Part shown: piece after piece, positions 1 through 10,202 of the stretch
Layout: each line of letters begins with the position of its first letter
How positions within the stretch are numbered: position 1 is the stretch's first letter
Assembly (NCBI RefSeq): GCF_024868665.1
Contig: NC_079900.1
Location: forward strand, 21,509,545 to 21,573,544
Direction: 5' to 3'
DNA from: Triplophysa rosa
Lineage: Eukaryota; Chordata; Actinopteri; Cypriniformes; Nemacheilidae
Length of the DNA: 64,000 bases
The notes under the pieces: model-generated
Seen by the model: the letters and a program-made list of their open reading frames with translations, nothing else
What the model was told of the DNA's origin: nothing
Databases searched by the model: none
Position numbers and translations under genes: made by a program

Positions 1-910
1 GAATGCACACCCCCTGAAGGGAAAAACGCAGCAAATAATACCTCAGCTTTGTTTGGGAGGAGAAAAACAGGCCCGTTATGAGTCGCATCTACATTGCTTG
101 AGGCCATTCAGTTATTCGTTGTTGGCAGGTGCACCGCTTGAAAATTAATTTCTAAAAGGTCGACTGTTAACAGGCTTTTCCAGGGTAAATCACTGATATA
201 AGCAAACGGGGCGTTCATGGTGTCCCAGCATGAAACATGTGGAACTGTGCCACATGTCCTGGAAAAGCCAATGTTTATCACATGGCAAACAAGGTTTAAA
301 TCAGTATCACTTTCCAGTGCAAATATGAACGGAGATCCACCGCTCGAAGCATCGCAGAGGGGTGGATGTTTCCTGAGGTGAAGATATCATCTGTTGGCGG
401 GCATGAAAATATTGGCTACGGCACGCTATTTAAAACAAACAAACCCTCGCCATGGCGTGCACAAATAACCATTTATCCCCGAGACCAGTGGAATCGTGGA
501 AAGTTAATAATAACACTTATTGCGATTTATGCAATTGAATATGCGATTTCGAGTGTACGGTATCATTTTGGGTGGAGTTAAAGACTTAAGTGTTGGTCTG
601 GTCCTCACACAAAGCTAACATATGGCTTTAGAAAGCTTTGAACAAGGCTTAAAGATCATAATGTGGTATTTTTGAACAATTTTGGTATTACGCTACATTA
701 CACTTGTTTTGTATTTCACAGCAATTTGTTTTTATTTAAGCAATGTGTACTTTCATGTATTTTCATTTCTTGCCAGATAAAACAATTCCCTTAAGACCAC
801 AATGAAATCATCATAATGTGTCTTTTATTAACAATTTTGTCTATTTTATTTTGTCAATTCTTCAAAGATGCTTTAATCTGAAGATAAAAGACAACAACAT
901 AAACTCGTAC
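1..910 (-). other. metrnl intron 2 (partial)
   Basis: Sequence downstream of exon 2 in gene orientation. I could not find the Cys-rich third exon here on the minus strand. It contains a short perfect hairpin (8-bp arms at 235-242 and 250-257, 7-base loop), unremarkable by itself, and AT-rich DNA. The small plus-strand ORF at 366-581 has no recognisable similarity. Confidence 0.7.
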
Positions 911-1299
911 CAGACAATGAATGTGGATCTGCTCCTGGTCTGTGGTTAACCAGCTCATACTGGAAGGCTGTGATTTTTCGGCTGATGTCTCTTTGAGGCA
1001 CGGCCTCAATGAAAAGTGCCCCCTCCTGGATGCTGAAACAATGCACTTTCCCCTCGGCCTGATCTTCTTCACGGAGGAGCAATCGAAGTTTTCCCAGCCG
1101 GTCCAGGTAGATGTGGGCTCCACTGGACTCCTTGGAAGGTTTGATGCAGACGAAGAGAAGAGAGGCCGCAGGGGACATTGTGTTGGGTCGTAGGTTGATG
1201 ATGATGGCCCCTGTGGGGTAAAGCCATTCCAGGAAACCCTGGGCGCAGCGGAGATACACCTGTTCCACATCCCGGGTGTGTCCTTCATGGGTAAGCCCA
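911..1299 (-). CDS. metrnl: metrnl exon 2
   Basis: The 389-nt exon has acceptor AG at 1301-1300 after a TTCTTTT tract and donor GTACGA from 910. It encodes GLTHEGH through to PGADPHSLS, the central meteorin domain, including the Cys of YLRC, the Cys of FVCIKPS and the Cys of VHCFS. It ends with one base of a split codon, as in the human gene where the next exon begins near APCRPCSD. No stop or frameshift is seen. Confidence 0.95.
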
Positions 1300-4200
1300 C
1301 TAAAAGAAGACAAAGAGGGGAAGAAATAAAGATAGTAAAAGAGTTAAAGCTGGGTTACAAATAAGGAGCTGCCAACAGGCAACATGCTAGTCAAAAATAA
1401 AACCACTTTAGAAATTAAACTGAAATGGCAGAAATGTACAAATATTGTAGTAGCACATAAAGGACGGAACTCCATAAATTGAGGATTCTAAAATGTGGTT
1501 TCAGTATGTTACTAAGCTAACAACGTAATCCTTCAAAGCACAAAAATATCTCTGGTTTAAGGTACGTACAGACCGGGACGTTAATCGCACGCGCTTATCG
1601 CCAGCGTTTTTCGAGACGTTTTTCAGCGTTCATACCCAAGCGATTTTCAGTGCTGATGAGCCGATTCACTCCCTGACATAGATGGCACTTAATGAAAAAC
1701 AGAAACACCCCGGTATACATGGTGGCGCTGCGCACCTTTATGCGTTCAGACACTCGCTTGTTACACAGAAGAAGAATTCATCTTGCTTCCTCTTCGTCAA
1801 TGTGTGCTCGGGCAAGACCGTTTTGTGCTTGAGCACCACAAAGTCTGATTTACTGTAACTTCAGCAGCTCCAGGCACATGAACAAAAGCGGCAATCTCAT
1901 TGGAAGGCCAGTTTTTAACCAAAAAACTAGCCAGAGGCGTTTAAAAAAAAAAAAGACGCTTTTACGCCTGGCGTTTTCTGCGTCGGTGTGCACACTCACA
2001 TTGGCGCCCTTTGTTTAGACACGACGCGTTAAACGTCGACGATAAACGCGCGCGATTATCGTGCCGGTGTGGAAGGGCCATTAGGTTTTTAAAGGACAGC
2101 TGCCACATTGGCCAAGTGGGCACATTTACCAACCAATGTCAAATATCTCAAAATAGCCAAATATGATTTATTGGCCTAATATAATACTCTATTACTAAAT
2201 ATTACGTTTTAATAGATTAATAAAGTTCAAATTAAATTGATTATTTTAGTACTAGACCAAATGTTTTCAAAATCAATATTACCTTGATTTCACCTTAAAT
2301 TATTTTTACAAATCGCAATGCATTCTGGGATTTGCAAAAATATTGAACAATAACAATGGGGCGTCGAACTAGGTAGCGATTCAGATTAGATAAAATTTCT
2401 CCAATGCCGATTCTGGAGTCAAATTTATTAGAAATGCACGATAAATCATCGGCCATATCGGTATCGGCCGATAAATTATAGCCGATAAATTATGAATCAT
2501 TTTATCTGGTTGAACCACATCATGTGCACGCTGCTCACAGTTAAAATCCAGAACAGTACTGTCATGATCATTCACTTACTGCTATTAGCAAAACATTGTT
2601 GATGTAGTATGTACATATTTATGAATATAAATTATAGGAACAAAAGCATATTGTTTGAAGTAGACTGCTGTCTGAATACTTTCTGTCTTGAGACCTGTTA
2701 GACTTGGGGCTATTGAGAATACCTTTCTGGGTTGCTCTGGAAGAACATCTTTAATTTGTTTATTAAATAAACATTATATCCCGAAAAGTTTAACTTTAAA
2801 TAGTGTAAAGTAGGCTTGGTACATGATTTTCAGGGGGAAAAAATAATTTTCAGTCTCAGAAAACGTTATATTATTTAGACACTGTATATCGGACAATATA
2901 TCGGTTATCGGCTTCCAATGTTGAAGAATTATCCATTATCGTTATCGGCCAAAATTTACATATCGGTGCATCCCTAAAACTTATACTTCTTAACTTTCTG
3001 AATGTTAATTATTCATATAATGACCCTTAAAATTGAACATCAAACTGGTGATTTTTCTTAACATTTTCTATATATAACCGATAGTGTGAAAAATTGCTTT
3101 TATCGACCGAAACCGATTATTGACCGATATAATAAATTTAGCCATAATTTAGATATTGTACTCAGTATTTTCCATCTGGATGAAATAACAGGTTCTTATT
3201 TTTCTATAGAGAGAGTTTGATTAAAGCTACCCAGATTTTTTTGTTTTTAATATATATTCTACAGCATATAAAATAACTTTTCACACGAGGGTAATCCCCT
3301 AAATAGTACCGGTTGGATATTCTTTCAGCTTCACTTTAGTGGCCTTTTGATGCGAAACATAGTGAAGGAAACTTCAAACATTGGGGCAATTGTTCGGAAC
3401 AGTTAGCGCGCCAGAGACGAGTCCAAAGCTGAAGCCCATATCAAAGAAAAGCTTTTCTCAGAGTCGCAAGAATGAAGTTAATGTCCTTTCACACAAGGTG
3501 TTAAGACCCACGCGCAAGGCTTGCTGCGTGACCCGTCACGTGCACACGTACGCACACACATATTCAAACATCAACCGTTTTTCTTTCCAACTCTCTGGCA
3601 ACATCCGACACTGGCATACTGCCTCGAGCAGGATTTTTGAAACTTAAGTCAATGGATCCTTGGACACACAGGCCTCGCAAGAGCAAAGACAGTAGCCGGA
3701 CCGGGAGCATGCAAGTGCAAATGCAGGTCACGCACTGCACCTCCCATCGCTTTCAACTCCTCAAAAAGACGAGGAGCTGCATGTCCGGGCGGCAGCCCTG
3801 TCGCTGTCCACTGGCCACACAAAAGCCTCTCTCCTCTACTTTTAGACATCATTTGCGGTTCTGCGCCTCGAGCCTGTGGCTCCCAGTCAGTTAGGCAGAA
3901 AATGAGCCATATGCCTATAAACCCTGCAGCGGTCCTTCAATCAGAGATGATTTTGGGCCGGGCAAAAAGCTTACCAAAATGAGAGGTGAGGACTGAAAAT
4001 CACGTGCAGCCGGGGTAACAGACCCGGGGTGACACATGTGCGGAGCAGACTCGCATGCAGAAGGCTCCTCATTTATAATGACTCATCTTTAATTAAGAGC
4101 ATTTGAAATTCAGCTGTAATGAGAGGCTGAACTCAGACCTGGCAAATCAACACCAGATTATACAGCCGCACACCCAGAATACAGCACGCTTGCCCTTGTT

Positions 4201-5499
4201 TTTGTGAAGAGACTACAGGGGCCAGAAATATGTAACGTTTAAGGAATTTTTTTGCAGGAAGGGAGGCATTGTTGAGGAATAATAACAAGGACGATGTTAT
4301 GTGGTAGCATCAACAAAACTTCTCATTAGTTAAAGATTTATCACCAACCCAGACAAACAACATAGCCTTCAAATACAATTGCCCATTATAGTTGGAGGGT
4401 CTAAAGCTACCTTGACCTATAAGATTGTTATTGGACTTTAAAAGCTCTATATATTTCCTGGTGTCACCAAACTGTTAAAAAGCCTTGAAATGTTGTCACC
4501 AGTATTGCAGTGTATTGGCTTATTTCTTCTTATTTGTTTGTTCAAACATATTTTGGCAACACTTTACAATAAGGTGCTATTAGTTAACATTAGTAAATGC
4601 ATTAGCGAACATTAGCTAACAATTAACAATTTAGTTTTATCCTCATCAAAGTTAGTTTATGTCAATACAGTTATTCATGGTAGTTCATGGAGCATTAACT
4701 AATGTTAACAGTGACAACATTTGATTTTAATAAGGTATTAGTAAATGCTGAAATTAACATGAATTATTATTAATAAATGCTATAGAAGTATTGTTCATTG
4801 TGAGTTCATGTTAGCTAATGTATTAACTCATTGTTAACAAATAGTACCTTATTGTAAAGTGTTTCCCATATTTTTTATAACTATAACTAACCCCTAATGT
4901 GCTGCTTTGCCTTATTATAAGCTTGGGCTATTTTAAACAACCAACAAGCAGAAATTAAAGTGTGTGTTAAACACAAAGATGGAAATAAGTGTACTGTAAA
5001 TCTAAACTAGTAAACTATTCTTACTAAGAAAAGTTATATATAACGATTTCAGCAGGTAAAAAATAACATATATTACTGTAGAGTCAAACGCTACAATAAA
5101 AACGACCACCACCCATAATATACAAAATTGACAATACTGGGTACTACAATAACAACAAGACTAATAATAATGCAAAAATAAAAAACACACTAGACGTATA
5201 CTAATTATACTACAAGTACCACTATTACAACAACTACTAACTTTTTAACAAGTTATTGAATGTTGCAGGTGGTTATGAAAACTTTGTTTGCTTTTCATTA
5301 GACTTTAACTCATTAACTAAAAGGTTAAGAGTAAGAAATACATTTGACCAAACTATATAAAATAAAACATGCACTGATAAATGAAATGAAGTGCGTCTCA
5401 CCTGCCCCTCCAGCTGCACTGGTCGCTCGAGTACTGGGAGCGCGCGATCCGACACAGAACCAGAACCGACAGCAAACACGGCACGAGCGGCGAGAGCAT
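911..5499 (-). CDS. metrnl: metrnl (meteorin-like), 5' half of the gene: exons 1-2
   Basis: Secreted meteorin-family protein (a neurotrophic and adipo/myokine-like factor in mammals). Two coding exons are visible, 5402-5499 and 911-1299, separated by a 4.1 kb intron. Spliced, they encode about 162 residues: a signal peptide beginning MLSPLVPC with a hydrophobic Leu/Val core and likely cleavage before QYSSDQCSW, then the meteorin core with the family blocks GLTHEGHTRDVEQVYLRC, EWLYPTGAIIINLRPNT, SGAHIYLDRLGKLRLLL, GALFIEAVPQRDI and TAFQYEL. The exon junction splits one Ser codon (AG|T) in frame, and both splice sites are canonical. Family proteins are roughly 300 residues, so the remaining exons (Cys-rich CRPCSDTE region onward) lie left of position 1. 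It is metrnl rather than metrn by overall similarity and by its position beside tbcd, as in human 17q25.3. Confidence 0.93.
1557..2083. mobile_element. DNA transposon/MITE in metrnl intron 1, possible PIF/Harbinger type
   Basis: The ends form an imperfect inverted repeat of about 45-50 bp (left from 1561, right ending 2079), sharing blocks such as ACCGG, TTAATCGC/ATAATCGC and CGCGCTTATCG/CGCGTTTATCG. TTA triplets at 1557-1559 and 2081-2083 flank it, as PIF/Harbinger insertions would produce. CpG-rich inside, with no transposase ORF. Confidence 0.6.
2375..3150. mobile_element. Older ATCGG-rich element, interrupted by the hAT insertion
   Basis: Sequence on both sides of 2429-2976 (about 2395-2428 and 2977-3145) aligns with a second copy at 55457-55778: the 'GCCGATTCTGGAG' block, 'TTAACTTTCTGAA', 'AACATCAAACTGGTGAT' and 'ACCGATTATTG.CCGATA'. 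The outer ends have decayed, so the boundaries are approximate. Confidence 0.55.
2429..2976. mobile_element. Non-autonomous hAT-like element inserted in an older repeat
   Basis: The termini TAGAAATGCACGATA and (reverse) TAGGGATGCACCGATA fit the hAT YARNG rule approximately. The flanks AAATTTAT (2421-2428) and AAACTTAT (2977-2984) are an 8-bp target duplication with one mismatch. The inside is rich in ATCGG/CCGAT motifs. It splits a related older element (next entry). Confidence 0.7.
4558..4863. mobile_element. MITE with ACACTTTACAATAAGGT inverted repeats (metrnl intron 1)
   Basis: Near-perfect terminal inverted repeats of 21-22 bp (ACACTTTACAATAAGGT at the left, its complement at the right) enclose AT-rich DNA rich in GTTAACATTAG-type motifs. 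This is a common teleost repeat family; a diverged relative lies at 31478-31737. Confidence 0.7.
5402..5499 (-). CDS. metrnl: metrnl exon 1 (start codon and signal peptide)
   Basis: The ATG is at 5499-5497 on the minus strand. The 98 nt encode 32 residues plus two bases: signal peptide, then QYSSDQCSWRG, which matches the mature N-terminus of meteorin-like proteins (QYSSD.C.WKGSG). The donor GTGAGA follows at 5401. This start is chosen because it gives a standard n/h/c signal peptide and joins exon 2 in frame; longer minus-strand readings here are in other frames. Confidence 0.93.
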
Positions 5500-5800
5500 G
5501 TTTGTCCCGGCGCTGTCTGCCTCTCCAAAGCACGAAACTATATAGATCTGCTTCACCGGCACGAAATCAAACAGTCCAATGTCGGTATTTTCACTACATC
5601 GTGTTTTTCTTCAGTATCGACTCACTTTATACGGTCGAAATTTACTAAAGAGCCGAAAGTCCGAGACGCGCGTTCACTCACTCCATGTTCCGCTCAGTGA
5701 GCAGCACAGCTCTACAAGAGTAAAGTAGAGACTGCGGTGACGCGCTGAGGAATCCGAGTAGAGCCGCTTGCTGAACTTTGAAGAACGCGCATGCGCATTG
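5500..5800 (-). promoter_or_regulatory. Putative metrnl promoter/5' UTR, CpG-rich, NRF1 motif
   Basis: Immediately upstream of the metrnl start codon the base composition shifts from AT-rich to CpG-rich (about 5400-5870). A perfect NRF1-type palindrome GCGCATGCGCA lies at 5787-5797, about 290 bp upstream of the ATG. CpG-island vertebrate promoters often carry this site. A TATA-like CTATATAG at 5538-5545 lies only about 40 bp from the ATG and is a weaker candidate. The transcription start cannot be placed from sequence alone. Confidence 0.5.
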
Positions 5801-5877
5801 AAGAAGCATCGGCTCTTATTTTACTGTGGAGAAGGATTTTGCTGCTCGGACTCTTTAGCGTTTCACGGTTGTTGCTA

Positions 5878-6084
5878 GAAGGGATACAGCTACGGCCGGA
5901 AGTGGTGCAAAATCTCGCCATATAATTACAATAAATTACATTAGCTAACGCCTACGCCTACGCCTACCCCAATCCTAAACCTAACTGTACAATAATAAAA
6001 AAATATTAATCAACTGTTTTCAGCGTGCCAAAAATTATGTGGTATTGAAGTGCGCATGCCCAGTGGAGGTAGCTGTATCCCTTC
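5878..6084. mobile_element. MITE with GAAGGGATACAGCTAC inverted repeats upstream of metrnl
   Basis: Inverted termini GAAGGGATACAGCTAC lie at both ends, 207 bp apart. A second copy at 26257-27344 shares the interior (ATCTCGCCATA, AATTACATTAGCTAA, CCTAAACCTAAC, GCGCATGCCCAGTGG). It lies about 380-585 bp upstream of the metrnl start codon. The interior carries GCGCATGC, a partial NRF1-like motif. Confidence 0.65.
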
Positions 6085-7360
6085 AAGTCAAAACCGCGTT
6101 TCACGGCCATAGACAGCTGACTGACGCATGCGCAAATGCAAGAAACAACGTAAAAATGAGACGAAAAGTAAACATGTTTTTTGGTGTATTTATTACCTTT
6201 GGAAAAATCATGGTTACATGCATGGTTTAACCATGGTTTTTGTATAAAAGTACTATAGGTATGGTACATAATGTTTTTCGGTTAAAACTGTAGCAAAACT
6301 ATGGTTAATTTTCATAACAGTTCTTCAATTGCTCACTGAGACGAGCTGTTACACGGTGGCACGTTTGCATTTATTTTGCTTTTTTTCGTATTAAACTTAA
6401 TTCTGCGATAGAATTAATGATATTTGCATTTAATTTTGAAGCAGAGGATGAATATCAGGGGGCAAGTTTTAAATCTCAATCTATTCAATAGACATTTTCT
6501 CAAAATGTCTCAGTAAGGGTTTTAATTGACCATGAATAAATTGAGACAATTTTTATTTATGTGTGACCTATCCCTCTAAACTGAGTCTCTATTATCATTT
6601 TATTTTAAAACAAGGTACGTAACATTTTAAAAGTACAATTTATGTTACAATCAACTACTTTTTTTACATGAAATGTAAAATTGTATTCTTTGTTCATCCT
6701 CAATTGCAATGTAAAAACCCGTTAGACAGGAGAGACTAGCGATCTCAGAGACAGTTACACTGGTTTCACAACAAATGATGGATGTATTGTTTTGATACAG
6801 GCACACTGCTGGCTCACAGGATAATAATTCATCTCCTCCTTAATCAAGAACAGTGTGCATGTCAGGACAAGTGAAGCACAACTCCTGCAAAGACACCTGC
6901 AGATGTTTCCCGTATTATGCCCAGTCCATGTCTGTTTACACACTTATATGTATGTCTTGTAAGAGGACAAGCAGATCACCATTTCCAGTATACAGACAAT
7001 GATATGTATATGTAAACAATTAATAACTACAGGTCATCTCAGGTTTCATAATCCCCAAGCAAAACTCAAAACATCTGACGGTTAAAACCTTTGATTTCTG
7101 TTTAGCATATTAGGTTATTTTGTGTTTTGGCTGACAGCTAGTCCCCTCTGTTTTCACTAAAATTTCGCTTTATTCCTTTGAGAGATGTGCCTGTTCACGT
7201 CAGTGTGTGATTAAGTGTTTGGATAGATTGAAAAACCAGTTCCAGAGCTGATGTAGGATCAGTCTCTGGCTCACACGTGTTCGGCTGTATTGCTGGTTTC
7301 AAAATGTTTTGGCTGCTATAGTTCATTTGCTCAGTGTTAGCCAATCATTACCACACTTTA
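6085..7360. other. Intergenic, nothing recognised
   Basis: AT-rich sequence with no protein similarity on either strand and no clear repeat boundaries. A half NRF1-type motif GCATGCGCA is at about 6126, just outside the MITE. Confidence 0.5.
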
Positions 7361-7531
7361 ATGCTGGGTTATTTTCAACCTAGCGTTGGGTGAAAAAGAG
7401 ACAAACCTAACCTTTTGGTTAAATTAACCCCGAAAATGATTATACTTGACCCAACAACTTGATCCCAATGGTAGGGTTTGTCCCTTTTTTTACACAACGC
7501 TGGGTTGAGAATAACTCTGCTTTTTTTGAGT
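7361..7531. mobile_element. Palindromic MITE of the GTTGGG/CAACCC family
   Basis: Inverted arms of about 46 bp (GTTATTTTCAACC...GAGACAAACC at the left, its complement ending near 7525) meet at a short centre. The same family, interrupted by a hAT element, is at 17688-18193. Confidence 0.6.
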
Positions 7532-9863
7532 GCACTGGCACAGGTCTTAAAGGACATGCTTGTTTTAGAGGATCAAAAAGGGTATAATAAAAATTATAAA
7601 ACTATTTCTGTCATGACAACTCTCGGAGGGTTTAGCGTTGTAGTGTACATGACATGTAAATGTATTTGGTCTTGGCGGAATAGATCTGCTACGCTGCTGC
7701 TGCTATATGGCATGAGCCCTTTAAAATGTCTTTCATTGGTCAGAAAAACAAAACACATTTAGTGTTGCTACACTACGTAAAAAAAACAGCATACCAGTGT
7801 TTACAGATTTAAGGAAATCAAACTGACATTTGTCTCTGAAGTCTGAATATCAATCATGTATAGCTTAAATTATATTAACGTGATAACATGATGACACACT
7901 TTAGCTCAAAAGGGATAAAATACTTTGGTGTCTTAAGTAAAAAACAAACAAACAAATCAAATTGGTCATGCGAGTAAGAGTATATTGTTCGGGCTGTTTT
8001 GGGTTCTGAGTTATTGCCTAATAGCATGCAGGGAATGAGTCACGAGCTGTGCACGGCCAGTCCCTGAGGTGAATAACTAATGCAAAGGTGGAGTTGTCAG
8101 TCAAGGTGTATATACATGTGCACGCATGTGTTTGTGCGTGAAGACAGAAATCAGCGCGGGAGCGAGTCTTGCATCAAAGTGTGACATCATCACTGATTCA
8201 CTTTTCAAAGTAACAAGAAACTCTGTAAAATGAGAACCAAGCCCTCATGGACAGAAACATACCAAAACAATGAGTGAGGAAATAAACCAACCAGCTGTCC
8301 TATTCAAATGTGTTCGCAGTCCGTGTTGTTTGCGCAGTTTCACAATTACAGCAATCACAGCCAGACAAGCTGCGTTTGATAAAACGTTGCTAGAAACTCT
8401 CTGATAGAGCGTTGCATACCTGGCATATCCCAGACACTTAGCCAGTATCTATAAGCAGATACCTGACATTCTTCAGCAATTCTTCAAAAACAACTGTTTA
8501 CCTTTTGTAAAGGAGAGACAAAGAGCTTTCTTTGTATTTCATTGGAAGAGTGCAGTACGCGACGCAGCAGTCAACGCTTCATCTGTTAACGCTTCTGGTA
8601 AAACCGCCATTAAGTGGGCCGGCGCAGAAGAATGTGCAAATAGGTATTTGTGTGTTTTTGCCAGGACAGAAGAGCATACTTTAAGAATGGAAAGAACTGA
8701 AAGAAGTTTCTATCGCTCATCAATCTAAACAATGCGCGATGGCTGCATTTTAAAGGAACTGCCTGAGGTGACATTTTGCATGCGTGGATGTGTATGTGTG
8801 TGTATGCTGTATATCACTCGCCCTGTCGTGGTGTATCAGACTTTTTATTGCTTTCAAGCTGTCAGTCAGCCATTAGCAAGCTCCCACTCTTTTCCATAAA
8901 CCCCCTCCGTCGCTCGATCCGGAAACCTCAGAGGAATTCACTGCCAATGAGAGACTCGCTCTAGCAGGTGTTTTGTTTTTGGGGGGTAGTGCCACATTAG
9001 TTACAGCTGTCTCTATAGCAAAAATACTGATAAAATACATTAAGTTGAACCTATGGCTTAAGTCTACACCCTTGGCATAAGTCATCTATTTCAAGTTCCA
9101 ACTAATGTCATTTTTGCTCCAGATATTTGACATGTCTTAAGAGAAAGAACACTACATTAGTAACATCTGGGTGTAGGAGGGTGTTCGGCTAATGGTGGAA
9201 CACTAGTTATCTTAGTTTGACTCATCATCTTTAGGAGGGGCTCTTCCTCTTTTACAGATCACTATCGACAGACTCATTTTGATACGGACTTGCAGTGAAG
9301 CGGCCTCCTCTTGGCCGGCATTTCAACCCTGTTGTGGGAAGAGAGATCAGAATTTGATTGTTGAAGAATCATTTTAGATACGCTTGAACTGCAAAGTGGG
9401 CAGAGCAGAAAAAGCGCCAGCCACTGGTGCAGATGACAAGCGTGGAAATCTTACAATACCATGTGGGAGTTCCTTGTAAAGTCCCTTGGCATTCTTGGCT
9501 TAACAGATGATGCGTGTGTTTTAATTTTAATTCTTGTGCAGAACATCTTCAATTCGAGGAAATAAGAACTTGAAGATAAAGGTAATAACAATGTCCGGTT
9601 TCTGTCTATGGTCATTTTCTACAGTTTGACTTTAAAAGAAGTGAAGGCAACTTAACCGTAAACAAGTGATGTAGTGTTCCTAAAAAAACATTAAAGCAGA
9701 TGTTCTCAAATGATGCTTTGATCTGTCACCACAGAATAAGTTGCAAGTACCTGATGAAGACATACTGTTATGGACTGGAAATTCTGTCAGAGGATTTTAA
9801 GATTAAATAAATCTACTGTGGTCCAAACATGTGCCCAAACACATTTTGGTGCCTCTGTTCAGT
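7532..9863. other. Intergenic, no gene recognised
   Basis: Short ORFs only (up to 94 codons), none with recognisable similarity. No clear RNA gene or repeat boundary seen. Confidence 0.5.
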
Positions 9864-10128
9864 CACTCTTAAAAATAAAGGTGCTTAAAGGTTCGTCACA
9901 GTCGTGCCATAAAAGAGCCATATTTGGTTCCACAAAGAACCATTCAGTCAAAGGTTCTTCAAAGAACCATCTCTTTCTTGCTTTTGTATAACCTGAAGAA
10001 CCTTTTTCGCCACAAAGAACCTTTTGTGAAACGGAAAGGTTCATCAGATGTTAAAGGTTCTTTGTGGAACCAAAAGGTTCTTGTATGGCATCGAAGAACC
10101 TTTTGAAGCACCTTTTTTTTAAAGAGTG
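9864..10128. mobile_element. MITE of the AAAGAACC/GGTTCTT family
   Basis: Inverted ends CACTCTTAAAAATAAAGG and its near-complement at 10112-10128. The inside is a series of GGTTCTT/AAGAACC inverted repeats. Overlapping ORFs on both strands here arise from the repeat and are not genes. Relatives lie at 18213-18393 and 37019-37230. Confidence 0.65.
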
Positions 10129-10158
10129 AATGGCATCGAAGTACCAGATGACAGATAA

Positions 10159-10202
10159 ACACACACACACACACACACACACGCACAAACGCACACACAC
10201 AC
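10159..10202. repeat. (CA)n microsatellite
   Basis: Interrupted AC dinucleotide run with two GC interruptions. Confidence 0.9.

Noticed and set aside
4558..4863. hAT assignment for the ACACTTTACAATAAGGT element
   Set aside because: Inverted ends are clear, but no 8-bp duplication or YARNG terminus was found, so no superfamily is claimed.
5538..5545. CTATATAG as metrnl TATA box
   Set aside because: Only about 40 bp from the start codon, leaving almost no 5' UTR; the upstream CpG/NRF1 region is the better promoter candidate.
5273..5700. Longer ORFs around metrnl exon 1 on both strands
   Set aside because: Shadow frames in CpG-rich sequence; the true frame is the short signal-peptide exon that joins exon 2.
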